From: Lachnospiraceae bacterium
GTDB taxonomy: Bacteria; Bacillota; Clostridia; Lachnospirales; Lachnospiraceae
NCBI GenBank assembly: GCA_900751785.1
Contig: CAADSM010000005.1
Span: 1-18,864 of the forward strand
Direction of reading: 5' to 3'
Length of the DNA stretch: 18,864 nt
In this document: piece after piece, positions 16,667-18,864 of the stretch
How positions within the stretch are numbered: the stretch's first letter is position 1
How the letters are laid out: every line of letters starts with the position of its first letter
Notes under the pieces: model-generated
Told to the model about the DNA's origin: nothing
The model's database searches: none
The model's input: the letters and a program-made list of their open reading frames with translations, nothing else
Position numbers and translations under genes: made by a program

Positions 16667-16695
16667 CTGAAAAACTGAAAATTCCATAAACACGG

Positions 16696-16724
16696 TTGAC
16701 AAAAAGAAAACGGGGTGCTATCTT
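16696..16724 (+). promoter_or_regulatory. Sigma-A promoter of the hrcA-grpE-dnaK operon
   Basis: A perfect -35 TTGACA at 16696-16701 is followed after 17 bases by the -10 candidate TATCTT at 16719-16724. The overlapping TTAATA at 16723-16728 would need a 21-base spacer and is less likely. Transcription would begin near 16731, so the CIRCE starts at about +10 and the leader before hrcA is about 127 bases long. Confidence 0.65.
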
Positions 16725-16739
16725 AATATACGGAAGGTG

Positions 16740-16766
16740 TTAGCACTCAAAAGAAAAGAGTGCTAA
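16740..16766 (+). promoter_or_regulatory. CIRCE operator (HrcA binding site)
   Basis: A perfect inverted repeat TTAGCACTC-N9-GAGTGCTAA matches the known CIRCE consensus with no mismatch in either arm. HrcA binds CIRCE and represses the operon until heat or misfolded protein occupies GroEL and inactivates HrcA. Its position just downstream of the promoter and upstream of hrcA means the operon is autoregulated. Confidence 0.97.
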
Positions 16767-16857
16767 TAACCAGAGGGGTAAGATCTTTATCAGGAGACAG
16801 ATCCCGAAAGCACCAAGTTCAGGGATTCAGCAGTTATTTCGGAGAGGAGGAAGCGCT

Positions 16858-17907
16858 GTGGCAGTTGATACTTCGCTGAGCGAAAGAAAGCTTATCATAT
16901 TAAAGGCCATCATACAGAACTACCTCGAGACAGGGGAGCCGGTAGGCTCCAGGACTCTTACGAAATATACGAATCTGAATCTGAGTTCTGCGACCATCCG
17001 GAATGAGATGGCGGATCTGGAAGATCTGGGTTATATCTTCCAGCCCCACACTTCGGCAGGAAGAATCCCATCTGACAAGGGATACCGGCTGTATGTCGAT
17101 ATGCTGATGGAGGAGAAGGAGCAGGAGATCACAGAGCGGGAGAACGGGCTGCTGGAGAAGACAGACAAAGTCGAGCAGGTCCTCCGCCAGGCGGCAAAAG
17201 TGCTGGCGGCGAACACGAATTATGCTACGATGGTGTCATCTCCGGTGAATAACCGCAACACGCTGAAGTTCATTCAGCTCTCGCAGGTAGATGCGGAACA
17301 GATCGTGGCGGTCATCGTTCTCGGCGGGAATGTGATCAAGAATAAAATAATTGAAGTTGGTGAAACACTAAGCAATGAAAATCTGCTGAAGCTGAATATG
17401 CTTCTCAACACAACACTGAATGGAATGTCGATCGACCAGATCACACTCGGGCTGATCGCAAGGCTGAAGGAACAGGCCGGAATACACAGTGAGGTGGTCG
17501 GACATGTGCTGGACGCTGTGGCAGAGATCATCCACGTGGAAGACGACATGGAGATTTACACGAGCGGAGCGACGAACATCTTCAAGTATCCGGAGCTCAG
17601 CGATAAGCAGAGCGCCCAGGAGATCATCAGTGCATTTGAGGAAAAACAGCAGCTGGCAGATCTGGTCACAGAGACACTGGCAAGCGAGAACAACCATGGC
17701 ATCCAGGTGTACATCGGAGATGAGACGCCGGTCAAGACAATGAAGGACTGCAGTGTCGTGACAGCTACTTACGAACTGGGTGAGGGCATGAAAGGAACGA
17801 TCGGCATCATCGGACCGAAGCGTATGGATTATGAACATGTCATGAGGACGCTGAAGACTCTGCAGAACGAGTTGGATGCGATTTATAATAAAGATCCCAA
17901 AGAATAG
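16858..17907 (+). CDS. hrcA: Heat-shock repressor HrcA
   Basis: A 349-residue protein starting with GTG at 16858 behind GGAGAGGAGG. The winged-helix DNA-binding domain (about 5-75) contains the family hallmark LSSATIRNEMADLEDLGYI (42-60) and then QPHTSAGRIPSDKGYR. A GAF-like dimerisation and inserted domain follows, ending in GPKRMDYEHVMRTL near the C-terminus, as is usual. Length is normal. HrcA is the CIRCE-binding repressor of the class-I heat-shock genes; a perfect CIRCE precedes this gene, so it represses its own operon. grpE follows 15 bases after the stop. Confidence 0.96.
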   Translation: MAVDTSLSERKLIILKAIIQNYLETGEPVGSRTLTKYTNLNLSSATIRNEMADLEDLGYIFQPHTSAGRIPSDKGYRLYVDMLMEEKEQEITERENGLLEKTDKVEQVLRQAAKVLAANTNYATMVSSPVNNRNTLKFIQLSQVDAEQIVAVIVLGGNVIKNKIIEVGETLSNENLLKLNMLLNTTLNGMSIDQITLGLIARLKEQAGIHSEVVGHVLDAVAEIIHVEDDMEIYTSGATNIFKYPELSDKQSAQEIISAFEEKQQLADLVTETLASENNHGIQVYIGDETPVKTMKDCSVVTATYELGEGMKGTIGIIGPKRMDYEHVMRTLKTLQNELDAIYNKDPKE

Positions 17908-17922
17908 GAAGGTGGAAAGCTG

Positions 17923-18588
17923 GTGACAGAGATGAGCAAGGAAGATATGGTAAAAGAAGCTGTCGAGGAAGCGAAAGCCAAAGCGGCTGAGGAAGCCGGG
18001 CAGGACGCATCCGAGGAAGAGACAGCGGAGGACGCTGCGGATACAGAAGACAGCGCAGAACAAGCTGAGGAATCCGCGTCTGATGCGGACGAAGGAAAGG
18101 AAGATTCCAAGGCAGAGAAAAAGAAGTTCTTCGGAAAGAAGAATAAGAAGGACAAAAAAGACGAAAAGATCGATGAGCTTACTGATCGGCTTACCCGTCA
18201 GATGGCTGAGTTTGATAACTTCCGCAAGCGTACGGAAAAGGAAAAATCCCAGATGTACGAGATCGGCGCGAAGGATATCATAGAAAAGATCCTCCCGATC
18301 GTCGATAATTTCGAACGCGGGCTGGCATCCATGCCGGAGGAAGAAAAAGCGACTCCGTTCGCTGAGGGCATGGAGAAGATCTACAAACAGCTTATGACCA
18401 TGCTGGAATCGATCGACGTGAAGCCGATCGAGGCAGTGGGAAAGGAATTTAATCCGGATTTCCACAACGCAGTGATGCATGTGGAGGATGAGGAGCTCGA
18501 CGAGAACATCATTGTGGAAGAGTTCCAGAAGGGCTACACATACCGCGACAGCGTCGTGAGACACAGCATGGTAAAGGTAGCAAATTAA
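17923..18588 (+). CDS. grpE: Nucleotide exchange factor GrpE
   Basis: 221 residues from GTG at 17923, which sits at ideal distance from GGAAGGTGG; an ATG three codons on is the alternative. The first 75 residues are a highly charged tail, acidic (about 23-52) then lysine-rich (about 53-75). A long dimerisation helix follows (ELTDRLTRQMAEFDNFRKR), then the four-helix region and the beta-wing domain with the GrpE signature NPDFHNAVMHVEDEELDEN and a closing GYTYRDSVVRHSMVKVAN. GrpE releases ADP from DnaK in the chaperone cycle and may act as a thermosensor. The charged N-terminal tail makes it a little longer than many homologues. Confidence 0.95.
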   Translation: MTEMSKEDMVKEAVEEAKAKAAEEAGQDASEEETAEDAADTEDSAEQAEESASDADEGKEDSKAEKKKFFGKKNKKDKKDEKIDELTDRLTRQMAEFDNFRKRTEKEKSQMYEIGAKDIIEKILPIVDNFERGLASMPEEEKATPFAEGMEKIYKQLMTMLESIDVKPIEAVGKEFNPDFHNAVMHVEDEELDENIIVEEFQKGYTYRDSVVRHSMVKVAN

Positions 18589-18730
18589 CATTGAGCACTC
18601 TGCGGCGTCAGCAGGCTTAGTGCGAAAGACATCTGGAGCAGCCGGCGTGAGAGGCGGCGGACCGGACTTGAAGAAAAGACATCAACATTATTCAGTATGA
18701 TCATAAAAATATTAAAGGAGGAGCATTACT
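18589..18730 (+). other. grpE-dnaK spacer
   Basis: This 142-base spacer holds the strong dnaK ribosome site AAAGGAGGAGC just before its start. I see no convincing promoter, terminator or second CIRCE in it. The weak pair GCACT (18595-18599) and AGTGC (18619-18623) is too far apart to be one. Confidence 0.4.
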
Positions 18731-18864
18731 ATGGGAAAAATAATTGGTATTGACCTTGGTACGACAAACAGCTGTGTAGCCGTTATGGAAGGGGGGCAGG
18801 CGACCACGATCCCGAACACCGGAGGGGGAAGAAAAAAAACCCCTGCTGTGGGGTTTCACAAAAA
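18731..18864 (+). CDS. dnaK: Chaperone DnaK (Hsp70), N-terminal fragment
   Basis: The gene starts with ATG at 18731 behind GGAGGAGC and runs off the right edge after 44 full codons. The opening [20 protein letters not shown] is the canonical Hsp70 phosphate-1 loop start, so identity is certain. DnaK is the ATP-driven chaperone that works with GrpE, encoded just upstream. From about residue 30 the reading departs from the very conserved family pattern ('EGGRTTPSVVAFTK'-like): here it reads [14 protein letters not shown], with homopolymers AAAAAAAA and GGGG. This looks like low-quality sequence at a contig end rather than true divergence. Confidence 0.93.
   Translation, partial: MGKIIGIDLGTTNSCVAVMEGGQATTIPNTGGGRKKTPAVGFHK

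Noticed and set aside
17368..18591. 407-codon open frame on the minus strand across hrcA and grpE
   Set aside because: It is antisense to two conserved genes, has no recognisable motif, and spans their intergenic junction. It is a shadow frame.
18595..18623. GCACT...AGTGC inverted pair upstream of dnaK, considered as a second CIRCE
   Set aside because: Only 5 bases match on each side and the spacing is 19 rather than 9, so it does not meet the CIRCE pattern.
18668..18701. TTGAAG and TATGAT considered as a separate dnaK promoter
   Set aside because: The spacing is 22 bases and the upstream hexamer is poor; read-through from the CIRCE promoter is sufficient.
1..18864. Search for CRISPR arrays, tRNA or rRNA genes, insertion sequences, and phage or toxin-antitoxin genes
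   Set aside because: No repeat-spacer pattern, cloverleaf, rRNA segment, transposase or integrase motif was seen in either strand.

Overview
The window is 18.9 kb of a low-to-mid GC Gram-positive genome. Gene content and order (comEC-holA-lepA-hemW, then hrcA-grpE-dnaK behind a CIRCE operator), strong Shine-Dalgarno sites and a sortase-type surface protein with FIVAR repeats point to a gut member of the Lachnospiraceae (Clostridia). That assignment is inferred from gene order and protein style, not from a database search. Every gene is on the plus strand.

Layout. (1) 1-856: the 3' end of an acetylornithine aminotransferase gene (argD) and a small DMT/YdcZ-type membrane protein. (2) 857-7152: a promoter preceded by PhoB-box-like direct repeats, then five tightly packed genes: a ComEA-like DNA-binding lipoprotein, an OmpR/PhoB-type response regulator, its histidine kinase, a lipoprotein with two GerM-like halves, and the DNA-uptake channel ComEC. 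(3) 7241-11350: a separate promoter, then holA (DNA polymerase III delta), lepA (EF-4) and hemW (radical-SAM heme chaperone). (4) 11351-16857: a long hairpin, a promoter, and a 1657-residue cell-wall-anchored multidomain protein that looks like a host-glycan hydrolase, followed by a terminator. It interrupts the conserved hemW-to-hrcA neighbourhood. (5) 16696-18864: a sigma-A promoter with a perfect CIRCE, then hrcA, grpE and the start of dnaK, where the sequence ends and looks degraded.

How the genes work together. The most interesting unit is the comEA-regulator-kinase-GerM lipoprotein-comEC cluster. Regulator, kinase and GerM lipoprotein in that order resemble the actinobacterial MtrA-MtrB-LpqB three-component system, and here the trio is embedded between the two DNA-uptake genes. 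This suggests envelope sensing coupled to DNA import (inference). The second interesting object is the large surface protein: its central barrel-like region, flanked by carbohydrate-binding modules, is not one I can place in a named glycoside hydrolase family. The remaining genes are ordinary housekeeping and heat-shock genes.
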